From the NCBI GenBank assembly GCA_950097015.1, contig CATNEN010000010.1:682001-746000 (forward strand): a stretch of DNA of 64,000 bases. Reading direction: 5' to 3'. Numbering within the stretch: position 1 is the stretch's first letter; each line of letters begins with the position of its first letter. The notes beneath the pieces are model-generated. The model was not told where the DNA came from, did not search any database, and saw only the letters and a list, made by a program, of their open reading frames with translations. This DNA comes from Macrostomum hystrix. Its lineage: Eukaryota > Platyhelminthes > Macrostomidae. Positions 32,201-42,700 of the stretch are shown here, piece by piece. The position numbers and the translations under genes were made by a program.

Positions 32201-35200
32201 ATCCTGCAGGTTCCTTTGCCCTAGAAGCACAAAGTACACAAGCTCACAATGGTCTATGTGAAAGCACGACGTTTTCAAATTAAAAAAATTCTTTGTGGTT
32301 TCTGGTTTCAATGGAAAAGTAGATTATTGATCGTAACATACCAATTTTTTGCTGAAAAAATGTTCATCCACTGATCTGAGCTTCAGCAGGTAAGACGTAA
32401 GGAACATTTGTCAGACTGCACGCTTAGTCAACAGATGCGACTCAACTTTGCAGACAATCGAAGAAATTTACACAGCAATTAGGACTAACAGCAGTGGCTT
32501 TCCGAGGAACTTCAATAGGACCATAGCCAGGATTTTCGACACAATGACAACGGTGGCGTTTGCGATAAATGAAACACTGCAACAATTTTCCTATGAGCCG
32601 AGCCTACAGTTGCGCAACAGTAGCTTCAAGACGGAGCTGCTAAAAAGCATTCGTAGGCAGAACTTCAACGGTATCGAGGTGAGGTGCATTTCATAATTCG
32701 TAAAACATCAGAAATCTATGTTGCTCTTAACGTGCATTTTACTAGCTATTTTCGAAAAAAAGAATGAGCAAGAAAGCTTTCAAACAGCAAGTATATTTTA
32801 ACACTACTTTCAGGGCCCAGTGCGCTTTAACGAATTTGGTGATAGAATTGCGGAAGTTAAAGTCTACCAAATTCAAGGTCAGAAGTCAACAAGTGGACAT
32901 TCTTTAGAAAAATGAATGAATTTGAATTGCTTCTTTGCTAAAAACTGTATTTGAATAAACAACCAATCACAGATAACGTGGCGGTTCCCATGGCCTCATT
33001 CGAGCCGTCGACGGGTCATACTGATTGGACAGCGCAGCCGAAGTTCGCCGGCGGTGAGCCGCCAGTCGACCGACCGCTGACCATCGATCGGCTGCTGACC
33101 ATCGATTCGGCCGCCGCGGTCGTCTGCATTATTTTGGCGGCCATCTGTATGATGTTCGCCGCTGTCTCGGCTGGCGTCACCATGTTCTACCGGAATCTGC
33201 GCCTGATGAAGCTGAGCTCACCTCACGTCAATTTGGCCATCGCGTTCGGCTGCTGCCTCGCCTATGCCAGCTGTGTCGCCATGGCGACCAACGGAGCGAG
33301 TAGTGGAAGCGGAGGCGGATCAGTGATTTGCTGGGTTGAGACCTGTTGCTTGGCACTGGGCTATTCCAGTGCGTTTGGAGCCATGTTCGCCAAGACCTGG
33401 CGGGTCCACGTCATCTTCACCAACAAGCGGCTGAAGAGAGTGGTGCGCGAGCCTTGACTATCACTATCAGCTTAATGTCTCAAAATGCAAGAATTGTTTT
33501 GAGGAAGGATGTGAACCACCACTGCCTGCGACCACATGTTCAAGGTGGCTGAATGGAGCCAGAATCAGAGACAATCAGTAGCATTTAAATTGCGCATCTA
33601 GGTTACAAGGGCCAAACCTACTCTTAAACATGCAAAGTAACCGGGGCTGCTAATTAGTGACAAGAATGGGCGTGAGCAGACGGTACAGAGGAGTGAAATA
33701 AATGAAAAACAGGCCGGGGCAAGACACCTACTTGATTGGCAGTTTTTTAGACACGGTAATAATGAACGAGAAGAAAATAATGAAAGCAAAAAATCCACCC
33801 AAAACAGGCAATTAGGGACTGGCACCTGCTTTCGATTGTCGGTGCCCTCGTGCTGCTGGATGTCCTGATCTTCGTCCTTTGGGCCACCCTGGACCCGATG
33901 AATCTCTTTGAAATTAAGCTGCAATCTGAGGTGAATAAGCTTTCAGATGGTATCCACATTTCCTTTTGAGTTTTGATTGTACTATCTTTTTTTCAGCTTC
34001 TAGCACTTCCAATGAATCGATTATTTGTTAAATTTTGCCGCTTTTTGATGAAAATTTAGGAGGATGCCGAGGCAGGTGTGATCTATACCTGGCGAACTGC
34101 AGTGTGCCGCTCCCGCTTGGCTAATATCTGGCACGGCGTTCTAGTCGGGAAGAACGGTGAGCTGTACTTTCAGTTTACGCCTGACAAAATACTCAAAAAC
34201 TCACGAACTCTGCAAGAGATTGACGGCATGTAAAAAACTGTGAGGCAACCAAGGACCACTAGAAGAAAAAGGAAAAAGGAAATAGAAATTCTATAGAAGT
34301 ATATCAGGTATGAATATGAATATCAGGTATTCAATACCTGATATTCAAGTATTGCACCAGAATTTAGAGAATTAAGAAATGTCATTGATAATCCTCTCGT
34401 CAAAGCATTCCAAGCAAATTCGATTAAAACTTATGTCGGTCTTGAAAGCAAGAAATTTTCCTTAATTTGGCTTAATGAAGGCACAATACGACAGTTGTCT
34501 TCGCTTTTGGCCTCACTTGACTGTTCTGTAAGGAATTTATGATTTCTGGCACTAGCAAACGATACAGCTGCATTTAAAAAAAAAACAGGTCTAATCCTCA
34601 TCTTTGGAATCTTCTTTGCGTGGGAGACGCGCCGAGTCTACGTCGAGGCACTGAACGACAGCAAGCAGATCGGAATCTGCGTGTACAACACCCTCATCAT
34701 GGGCGCCATCGGCGTGTCGATCAACTTTGTGCTGCCCAGTAGCCAGCCGACTCTGATCTTCGTCCTGACCACCGTCTGCATCTTCGTGTGCGCCACCACC
34801 GCTCTTGTGCTCGTGTTCGGCAGCAAGGTACCGAATCCGGGCTTTCATTTTGTGCTGCAGAGCAGTTCTTATTGATGTGGCTGCATTTGCTGCGATTACA
34901 TTGTCAGAAGTAATTATGGTCATTCAATTAGCAGACTAAAATAATCTGTACGAGTATCGAGTATAGTTGTATTTAATTATGCATTGATAATTACAGTGAA
35001 GTCAAATAACCAGTTTCCAGTCTGCACTCACTGTCACTGGAAAGAAAGTACCGCGCCGCCACCCGCAGATCCTTATGTTGATCCAGCACGGCCCGACACG
35101 CATCGACAACCTGGCGATGGGAGGACTGAACGGCGCGGGTGGTAGCGCGGGTGGAATCGCTGATGTCAGCGGCGGCAACACGACGGGACGGTCCGGAGCC

Positions 35201-35236
35201 ATAATGGTGGTGCCGGCTGCGGATTCCAGTAGCTGA
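29266..35236 (+). CDS. Metabotropic GABA-B-type receptor (class C GPCR), 13 exons
   Basis: Exons 29266-29511, 29600-29737, 29933-30103, 30527-30628, 31813-31881, 31995-32186, 32454-32678, 32814-32877, 32973-33442, 33808-33930, 34060-34156, 34589-34827 and 35021-35236 join in phase and give about 783 residues. A hydrophobic signal peptide (SLFWLFILLMVTAVA) is followed by a venus-flytrap ectodomain (SYTNASPQLSDKTRYTTF, EKYNWRNIGLL, GPNYQWIF), then seven membrane segments in exons 9-12 with the GABA-B signature AFGAMFAKTWRVHVIFTN, LIFVLWATLDPMN and WETRRVYVEALNDSKQIG. GABA-B receptors couple to Gi/o as obligate dimers. The cytoplasmic tail is only about 70 residues, Gly/Ser-rich, and lacks the coiled coil used for dimer assembly in vertebrates. 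Whether it is the GABA-binding or the G-protein-coupling subunit type is unclear. The last acceptor could also be a few bases downstream. Confidence 0.9.
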
Positions 35237-35655
35237 GCTAAGAGATGATCGCGCAATCTAGCTAGCGGAATCTAAAAATGAAATCAAAGTACGCTCTCAC
35301 TCTGCACATGCCGCTCTGGATCTTGTGTTCAGCCGGGCCTCTGATTAAAAATATTCCGTGATTAAAAATAACCGATGATCAAACAAATGAGAAAATTGTA
35401 TACGCGTATTTTACTGTTTATAAAGGAGCTTCGGCGAACATAACAAACGCTACGAGCTGGCAAATGGAGAGCGAGCTCGTTTGAATTAAGAGTCCTGAAA
35501 TGGGTCGCACATCAAAGCGAAAAGAACAATGAAAATACAATTCTGGCTGCATTGCCCAATTCAGGCGATTAAGCGTATTTCTGCGTGTAGCCTTGTTGTT
35601 GCCACATGAAACGCGCCTAAATATGATCTCTATGCTTAGCAGATTTGCAATTTAA
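35237..35655. other. 3' flank of the receptor gene
   Basis: No further gene seen. It probably holds the 3' untranslated region. Confidence 0.4.
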
Positions 35656-35760
35656 AAAAAGTTTGGTAAGTTTCAGTCGATTGGTTAGAGCAGAACAATC
35701 CAAACCGAGTGATCTGGAGTTCGAATCTTATAGTCTTAATTAAAAAACTCAATCGGTCAG
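35656..35760 (+). mobile_element. tRNA-derived SINE head (decayed)
   Basis: TCGATTGGTTAGAGCA (A-box-like) and GAGTTCGAATC (B-box-like) lie 34 bases apart, as in an Ile-type tRNA, but the stems do not pair. It differs from SINE-A and SINE-B heads. Confidence 0.45.
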
Positions 35761-35770
35761 TTAAACCAGT

Positions 35771-36450
35771 GGGACAACACTAGCGATTGGTGACAACACT
35801 AGCGATTGGTGACAACACTAGCGATTGGTGACAACACTAGCGATTGGTGACAACACTAGCGATTGGTGACAACACTAGCGATTGGTGACAACACTAGCGA
35901 TTGGTGACAACACTAGCGATTGGTGACAACACTAGCGATTGGTGACAACACTAGCGATTGGTGACAACACTAGCGATTGGTGACAACACTAGCGATTGGT
36001 GACAACACTAGCGATTGGTGACAACACTAGCGATTGGTGACAACACTAGCGATTGGTGACAACACTAGCGATTGGTGACAACACTAGCGATTGGTGACAA
36101 CACTAGCGATTGGTGACAACACTAGCGATTGGTGACAACACTAGCGATTGGTGACAACACTAGCGATTGGTGACAACACTAGCGATTGGTGACAACACTA
36201 GCGATTAGTGACAACACTAGCGATTGGTGACAACACTAGCGATTGGTGACAACACTACCGATTGGTGACAACACTAGCGATTGGTGACAACACTAGCGAT
36301 TGGTGACAACACTAGCGATTGGTGACAACACTAGCGATTGGTGACAACACTAGCGATTGGTGACAACACTACCGATTGGTGACAACACTAGCGATTGGTG
36401 ACAACACTAGCGATTGGTGACAACACTAGCGATTGGTAACAACACTAGCA
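35771..36450. repeat. 19-bp minisatellite, about 36 copies
   Basis: Copies of GACAACACTAGCGATTGGT, nearly all identical. Rare variants (TACCGATT, GATTAGTG, GGTAAC) occur in the right third. Confidence 0.96.
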
Positions 36451-36579
36451 GGACAACTGAGCACAATATGTAATTTGCAAAATAAATACTGGCATAAGTG
36501 AAAAAAAACTGAAGAAAATCAATTAAGAGAAGACGAAACAACAACATAACTTCTCATCAAAATCTCTTCTTTGATCTGC

Positions 36580-36925
36580 AGGTCCACAGCGCGGTGTAGG
36601 GTAACCGAGGACATGTGGTTGGCACTAAAGAATTTTTTAAGCTCTATACCATCAGTGATGTTGAGAACCATTTGGGATGCCGTCAAAGATAAGATCGCGA
36701 TCGGGGTCCTTCTTATAATCAGACAACCAGGCGCTCAGGTGGAAGCAACCAACTCTCGTTGTGGTTGAATGGCGATCGGTACTAAAATTCGACTGAATGT
36801 TAAGCCGACTCTCCGGATTAAAAACAGGCAACGCTTCATTCAGCTTTTTGTGGGCCTCAAAGCAGATGCGGCAAACATGTCGGAATTTACAGCTGGAACT
36901 GTAGCAGCGCCGCTGGCTTAGACGA
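36580..36925 (-). pseudogene. Possible DIRS/tyrosine-recombinase retroelement fragment
   Basis: On the minus strand a frame reads CRQICFEAHKKLNEALPV, then HLSAWLSDYKKDPDRDLIFD and GIPNG. A Cys/His-rich piece followed by LxxWLxxYxxDxDxxLIxDGIPxGF is a pattern I associate with tyrosine-recombinase retroelement genes of invertebrates. Similarity is short and breaks off at about 36640. Confidence 0.3.
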
Positions 36926-36949
36926 CCGCGATCTTGTTTTTAATTCACC

Positions 36950-37388
36950 TGCGGTCGCCCGCAGGCGGCTGCGGCGTGGTCGATGGGATCGTCAATGGGG
37001 GACTCCAGCTGACCCACTCCATGGAGTAAGTCACAAATAAGACTGCCCCCGCCTCCCAGTACGTTGTTCCAGGTAAGTGCCTGCACGCCGCCCCAGGTGC
37101 GGATACGGGCCTCGTCAGGGCCTGGACGCAGAAGAAAAGGAGGTGTTCGACAGAGTCGTGTTGTCCGCAGACTATGCAGAGGTTGTCTGGGTCCAGGTTA
37201 AACGTGTGCAGCGTTTCTCTGGTGAGCGGGGACTTACGCACCCAAAGCTGACTGACAGTCACCTGGCCCCCACCGAGGCATATGGTCGTGACCTGGAGTT
37301 GCCGGTAGGATGGGTGTTTGATCTTTTTTGGCGCCAAGATGCCATAAAGCATGCTTTTTTTTCCTTGTATCACAATTAAACCACGCAT
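36950..37388 (-). mobile_element. LINE 3' fragment (C-terminal zinc-finger end)
   Basis: The minus-strand frame reads TRETLHTFNLDPDNLCIVCG then SVEHLLFFC, the CxxC-H-C zinc-finger-like end of many LINE reverse-transcriptase proteins, where Cys, His and Cys fall at the usual spacing. The reverse transcriptase domain is missing. Confidence 0.65.
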
Positions 37389-37389
37389 T

Positions 37390-38435
37390 ATACATCAAAT
37401 ATATTTCTAATTAGCATGTTACTAAAACAGCTCACACAATAGTATTAGTCTATCACGTATTTTATGTTTAAATGCGCAATAAGACAAATTTAAATTTCAT
37501 TTTCGCTTTTTCGTCTCGCGGATCGTTACATACAATGTCTCGTCTTTCGTATCACATTAACTTATGGTATAAAACAGCAGCATTCATATACTTCAACCTT
37601 ACATTTTAATTTGTGTTTGCATGTTTACTATTTTAAATCTCTTAAAAGTAAGAATCCATCCAATCCAATTTAAAGTAGAAGCATGAATAAAATTCTTGCC
37701 TGAAATATCACCTAAAATATAAAAAAAACATGTCAATATAGGGCCTAACTCAATATGACTTAGCTAACTGTCAATGCGCTAGGCCTAGTTATTTACATTG
37801 TTAGGCCTCCTATTGTAATATTTTATTAGCTAAAAACTATAAAGTAGCAAAAAGCATTTATGAGATTCATAAAATACAAAACAAAGGATATGGCGAATTC
37901 CTTTGTTTTATAGTTTTTATTTTTGCACCAAACTGCATGTACTCAATTTAACGGAAGGCTGCAAGGCAGTATTTAAATGCCTATTAGCTAGTATTGGCTA
38001 TTGTTAAATGAAATAGTTAAAAAATCGAATGTAAACAATATAAAAACAATACAATATAAGTATGTATTATTAAACAAGCTTAATATAAACGAATTTGACC
38101 CAAGCCATTAGTGATCCATAACTCCATTATCAGTGACAAATTTTCTATTTTGCCGCATTATATTATTTTTCATATTTTTTATATGATGTCTGTCATGTCC
38201 AGTCAAAATCACATCACAGTTTACTACAAACTCTTTTTGTGGATTCCATCTAATCTAGTCCAAAAACCAGATTCATAGCAGCTCAAAGATCAGCTACTAA
38301 ATTAAATTTTCTTAGTAGTTTCATTGCATATGGCTTTTTGCTTGAGCTACTTTTAGTTGTAATTAGTTTTCATAAGTGTCATATGAAGTGATATAAAAAA
38401 ACTCTAGTTAGAAACATTCTTGTTGAAGATCTTAG
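37390..38435. other. AT-rich intergenic region
   Basis: No coding exon, RNA or tandem array is seen in this very AT-rich stretch. Confidence 0.5.
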
Positions 38436-38439
38436 CATG

Positions 38440-38795
38440 AGGAAGAAATGTGCCAGATGGTGCCTAAGTCGCTCACTGACAATCAGAAACAGCTGCAATT
38501 GGACATTGCCCAGTGAGGCTAAAAGACAGGTCGCAGAGTTGAGACACCCACCTTATTCGCTGGATTATCTAGATATGGCATGTGTGATTTCTGGCTCTTT
38601 CCCAAGGTGAATCAGGTCCTCAAAGGATCCAGATTTGAAGACTTGGATGTCATCATGGAGAGTGTGACATGGGTGCTGAGAGGCATCACAAAGGAGGACT
38701 TCCAGGGCTGTATCAGTAGCTGGCACCAGCAATTGAGGCAATGTATTGACAATGGCAGCAATTACTTTGAAGGCAACAATTTTCTGAATTTGCAA
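38440..38795 (+). pseudogene. Mariner-family transposase remnant
   Basis: Pieces in changing frames: MRKKCARW and a following frame-shifted block near 38445-38510, HPPYSLDYLD (the HPPYSPDLAP motif) at 38547, then CDFWLFPKVNQVLKGSRFED and a helix ending WHQQLRQCIDNGSNYFEGNN. This is the C-terminal third of a mariner transposase, with the PYSPDLxxxDFWLFP block. Frameshifts and the loss of the N-terminal DNA-binding domain make it dead. A SINE-B lies against its 3' end. Confidence 0.8.
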
Positions 38796-38799
38796 TATT

Positions 38800-39003
38800 T
38801 TGTTCCTTACTTTTTGGCCACACCTTGTACACTTCACTGTGCATTGGAGATTAGCATCAAGGGCATAAATTGCACAACAAGCCCCCAACCCTTCTCTCTG
38901 TGGCTGCACCCCAAATAAATGTGGCCGTGCCATGGAATCAAACTGAGGGACCATGGTGCAAAGAAGCAAACACAATAATTGCTCTGCCACCAACCCCCAA
39001 CTA
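38800..39003 (-). mobile_element. SINE-B copy, minus strand
   Basis: Read on the minus strand: GGTTGGTGGCAGAGCAATTA (A-box region), CAGTTTGATTCCATGG (B-box region), GGCCACATTTATTTGGGGTG and GTGCAATTTATGCCCTTGAT match the SINE-B head and body at 13553-13730. Confidence 0.75.
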
Positions 39004-39755
39004 TTTATTCTTACCCTATAAGAAAAATTTTTAGGATTTTTCTTAAGCCTTGTCAATTTTCTTACTTAACTACTGCTCAAAATAAACACTCATGGGTGCC
39101 AGCAGCATGGGTATCGACTGGCCCAAAAGATGGCTCAAACAGTTGTAAACATTTCATCATGTGTTGGGTGCTAGACACTTGACTAAAGCACACATTTCCC
39201 AACCCTTCTCATTTCTAATGTGTGTGTCCTAAGGTTTTCAACATTTTTCCAATCGGGTAGTCTTATCAATCAATCACCTGTTTGGCCTGGGAATAAAAAT
39301 GGCTAAATGCATAAATACTGATATCACTTGATACAAAAATTGTAGCTAGTCAATAAACAACTGGCACTGTAGGCTCAAAATTTGTCATTTTTTAAGGTCA
39401 ACAGATCTATTAGTAAGAAAATAATTAAGTCATTCATAAAACTTTGCTTTGCTAATAACTTTAATCTTTTGCCCTTCTATAATCTCATATTTGTCAAAGC
39501 TAAGCATATTAGCAATGATATGGTATAGCTGCTTTTCTAGAATGAGCAGCAATTTTATTGTTAGCTAATATCCTGAAACAGTCAGACAGTCCTATGTTTG
39601 CTAATGTTCATTGCTTAACACAGCATCTGGATGGTCAGTTAGCCTCTTTGCCCTTTTTCATTGTCCAGCTAGATGATGGTGCCAGTAACATGCAAGTCAT
39701 TTATAACTATATGTCATTGTGTAGATGTCAAAAAAGCAAACTATTTTATTTTCAG
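39004..39755. other. Upstream flank of the glycyl-tRNA synthetase gene
   Basis: AT-rich. A first exon could lie here, because TTTTATTTTCAG at 39744-39755 is a good 3' splice site, but I could not identify a WHEP-domain exon. Confidence 0.4.
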
Positions 39756-39779
39756 CTAGTCATTAAAAACTCTGACACT

Positions 39780-42700
39780 ATGGAGAATTTCGATCGCAAC
39801 AAGCTAGAAATGCTGCTTAAGCAGAGATTTTTTTATGACCAGTCATTTGCTATTTATGGAGGTGAGTTTTGTTTGACTCTTCATCAATTGATTTTCAACG
39901 TTGTGATTAAGCTCTAAACTCACATTCGTTCTTCTCTCACTGCCACAGGTGTTCAGGGTCTGTATGACTTTGGTCCAATGGGCTGCGCAGTCAAGGCTAA
40001 CCTGCTGCAGGAGTGGCGTAACTTTTTTGTGCTGGAGGAGCAAATGCTAGAGATGGACTGCTCAGTGCTGACGCCAGAACCCGTGCTGAAGGCCTCCGGC
40101 CATGTGGATCGATTCGCCGATTATAAGGTGCGAGTTCCACTGGGCTGAGGTAGTTCCATTGCGGTGGTGCCGTGTTGGCAGTCACTGGGCTAGCGGTGGG
40201 TGCAGGGTTGACAGTCACTGAGCTAGTGGTGGGTGCAGGGTTGGCAGTCACTGAGCTTGTGGTGGGTGCAGGGTTGGCAGTCACTGAGCTAGTGGTGGGT
40301 GCACGGTTGGCAGTCACTGAGCTAGCGGTGGGTGCAGGGTTGGCAGTCACTGAGCTAGTGGTGGGTGCAGGGTTGACAGTCACTGAGCTAGTGGTGGGTG
40401 CAGGGTTGGCAGTCACTGAGCTAGTGGTGGGTGCAGGGTTAACAGTCACTGAGCTAGTGGTGGGTGCAGGGTTGGCAGTCACTGAGCTAGTGGTGGGTGC
40501 AGGGTTGGCAGTCACTGAGCTAGTGGTGGGTGCACGGTTGGCAGTCACTGAGCTAGCGGTGGGTGCAGGGTTGGCAGTCACTGAGCTAGTGGTGGGTGCA
40601 GGGTTGACAGTCACTGAGCTAGTGGTGGGTGCAGGGTTGGCAGTCACTGAGCTAGTGGTGGGTGCAGGGTTAACAGTCACTGAGCTAGTGGTGGGTGCAG
40701 GGTTGGCAGTCACTGAGCTAGTGGTGGGTGCAGGGTTGGCAGTCACTGAGCTAGTGGTGGGTGCAGGGTTGGCAGTCACTGAGCTAGCGATGGGTGCAGG
40801 GTTGGCAGTCACTGAGCTTGTGGTGGGGTTAAGGTTGCAGCTTCTGGAATTTCTGAGGTAGTATATTGGATGGAAAAATCTTCAGGCTATTTGAAAATTC
40901 ACAATATTTTTGTTGATTTCAGCTTCTTTTCATTAAAAAGTGAAACTTTTTTCTCAGGTAAAGGACCTGAAAACCGGCGAGTGCTTTCGCGCCGATCACG
41001 TAGTGAAGCAATTCCTAGAAAAGCTGGTCGCCGACGCCAAGGCGCCGCAGGACAAGCGCGACGAGGCGCGCAGCATTCTGAACTGCATCGACAACCTGGA
41101 CGGCGCCGGCCTTCAGGAAGTGATCGTGAAGTTCGGCATTAAGTCGCCTCAGTCCGGCAACGACATCTCCGAGCCGCAGCAATTCAACCTGATGTTCCAG
41201 GTGTCCATTGGTCCGGCCGGCAACATCAAAGGCTATCTGCGACCCGAGACAGCTCAGGGCATCTTTGTCAATTTCAAACGGCTGCTGGAGTTTAACCAGG
41301 GCCGCTTGCCATTCGCGGCCGCTCAGATTGGCAACAGTTTCCGCAATGAAATCAGCCCCCGCTCCGGCCTGCTCAGGTTAGCGCACTTGCTTCTATGCGA
41401 TTTCGTGATTTTATGAACTGTCATAGTATAGAAAACTCGGCCATTCCCTAGGGATAGGATTCAGCGTTAAATCTTATACGTAGGTGTGACATTCGGGGTT
41501 GCTATTACATGCGTTGAGTTGAGATTGAGTTGAGGGTTGAGATTCAGGGCTGATATCCCATGCGTAGGGTTGAGATTCAGGGCTGATATCCCATGCGTAG
41601 GGTTGAGATTCAGGGCTGATATCCCATGCGTAGGGTTGAGATTCAGGGCTGATATCCCATGCGTAGGGTTGAGATTCAGGACTGATATCCCATGCGTAGG
41701 GTTGAGATTCAGGACTGATATCCCATGCGTAGGGTTGAGATTCAGGGCTGATATCCCATGCGTAGGGTTGAGATTCAGGGCTGATATCCCATGCGTAGGG
41801 TTGAGATTCAGGGCTGATATCCCATGCGTAGGGTTGAGATTCAGGACTGATATCCCATGCGTAGGGATGAGATTCAGGGCTGATATCCCATGTGTAGGGT
41901 TGAGATTCAGGGCTGATATCCCATGCGTAGGGATGAGATTCAGGGCTGATATCCCATGCGTAGAGATGAGATTCCCATGCGTGAGATTCGAGGCTGGTGT
42001 CGAGGAAGCGTGAGATCTCTATGAGAATCCCAATCCTGGCAGGGTCCGTGAGTTCACCATGGCCGAGATCGAGCACTTCCTGGATCCCACTGACAAGTCG
42101 CACCCGAAATTCGTCACTGTTGCCGGCCTGGCCCTGCCGCTTTACTCGGCCAAGGACCAGGAGGCCGGTCTCGGCGCCACCACCGACAAGACGCTGGGAG
42201 AGGTGCTGGTTTTTCATTTGTGAATTCTATTTAATGACTTTTTGACATTCTGATTTGGGATTTTAAGTATACAATGAGGATTTGACAGTCTGAGTTGGGA
42301 TTTTAAGTAGACGATGAGGTTTCGACACCCTTAGAATTCCAGTCTGAAGGATTTAGTATGCAGATTAAAATCAGCCCAATTTCCCAGTTCCAACGATCTC
42401 CGCTTGTTTGTGCCCCGCAGGCCGTGTCAGCCGGCATAATCGCCAACGAGACCCTGGCCTACTTCATGGCCCGCATCTTTCTGTTCATGGTGCGCTGCGG
42501 CGTGGACCGGGCTCGGCTTCGCTTCCGCCAGCACCTCAGCAACGAGATGGCCCACTACGCCTGCGACTGCTGGGACGCCGAGTGCCTGACCTCCTACGGC
42601 TGGATCGAGTGCGTCGGCTGCGCTGATCGCTCTGCCTACGACCTGACGCAGCATGCCAAGGCCTGCGGCGCCCAGCTGGTGGCGGAGAAGATGCTGGCCG

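Noticed and set aside
35771-36450. A CRISPR-like repeat array
   Set aside because: The 19-bp units are head to tail with no spacers, and the genome is eukaryotic.
38565-39056. Minus-strand frame of 163 codons
   Set aside because: It runs antisense through the mariner remnant and along a SINE-B copy and has no domain of its own.
40172-40861. Open frames of 229 and 271 codons on opposite strands
   Set aside because: Both are products of the 33-bp intronic array in GARS.
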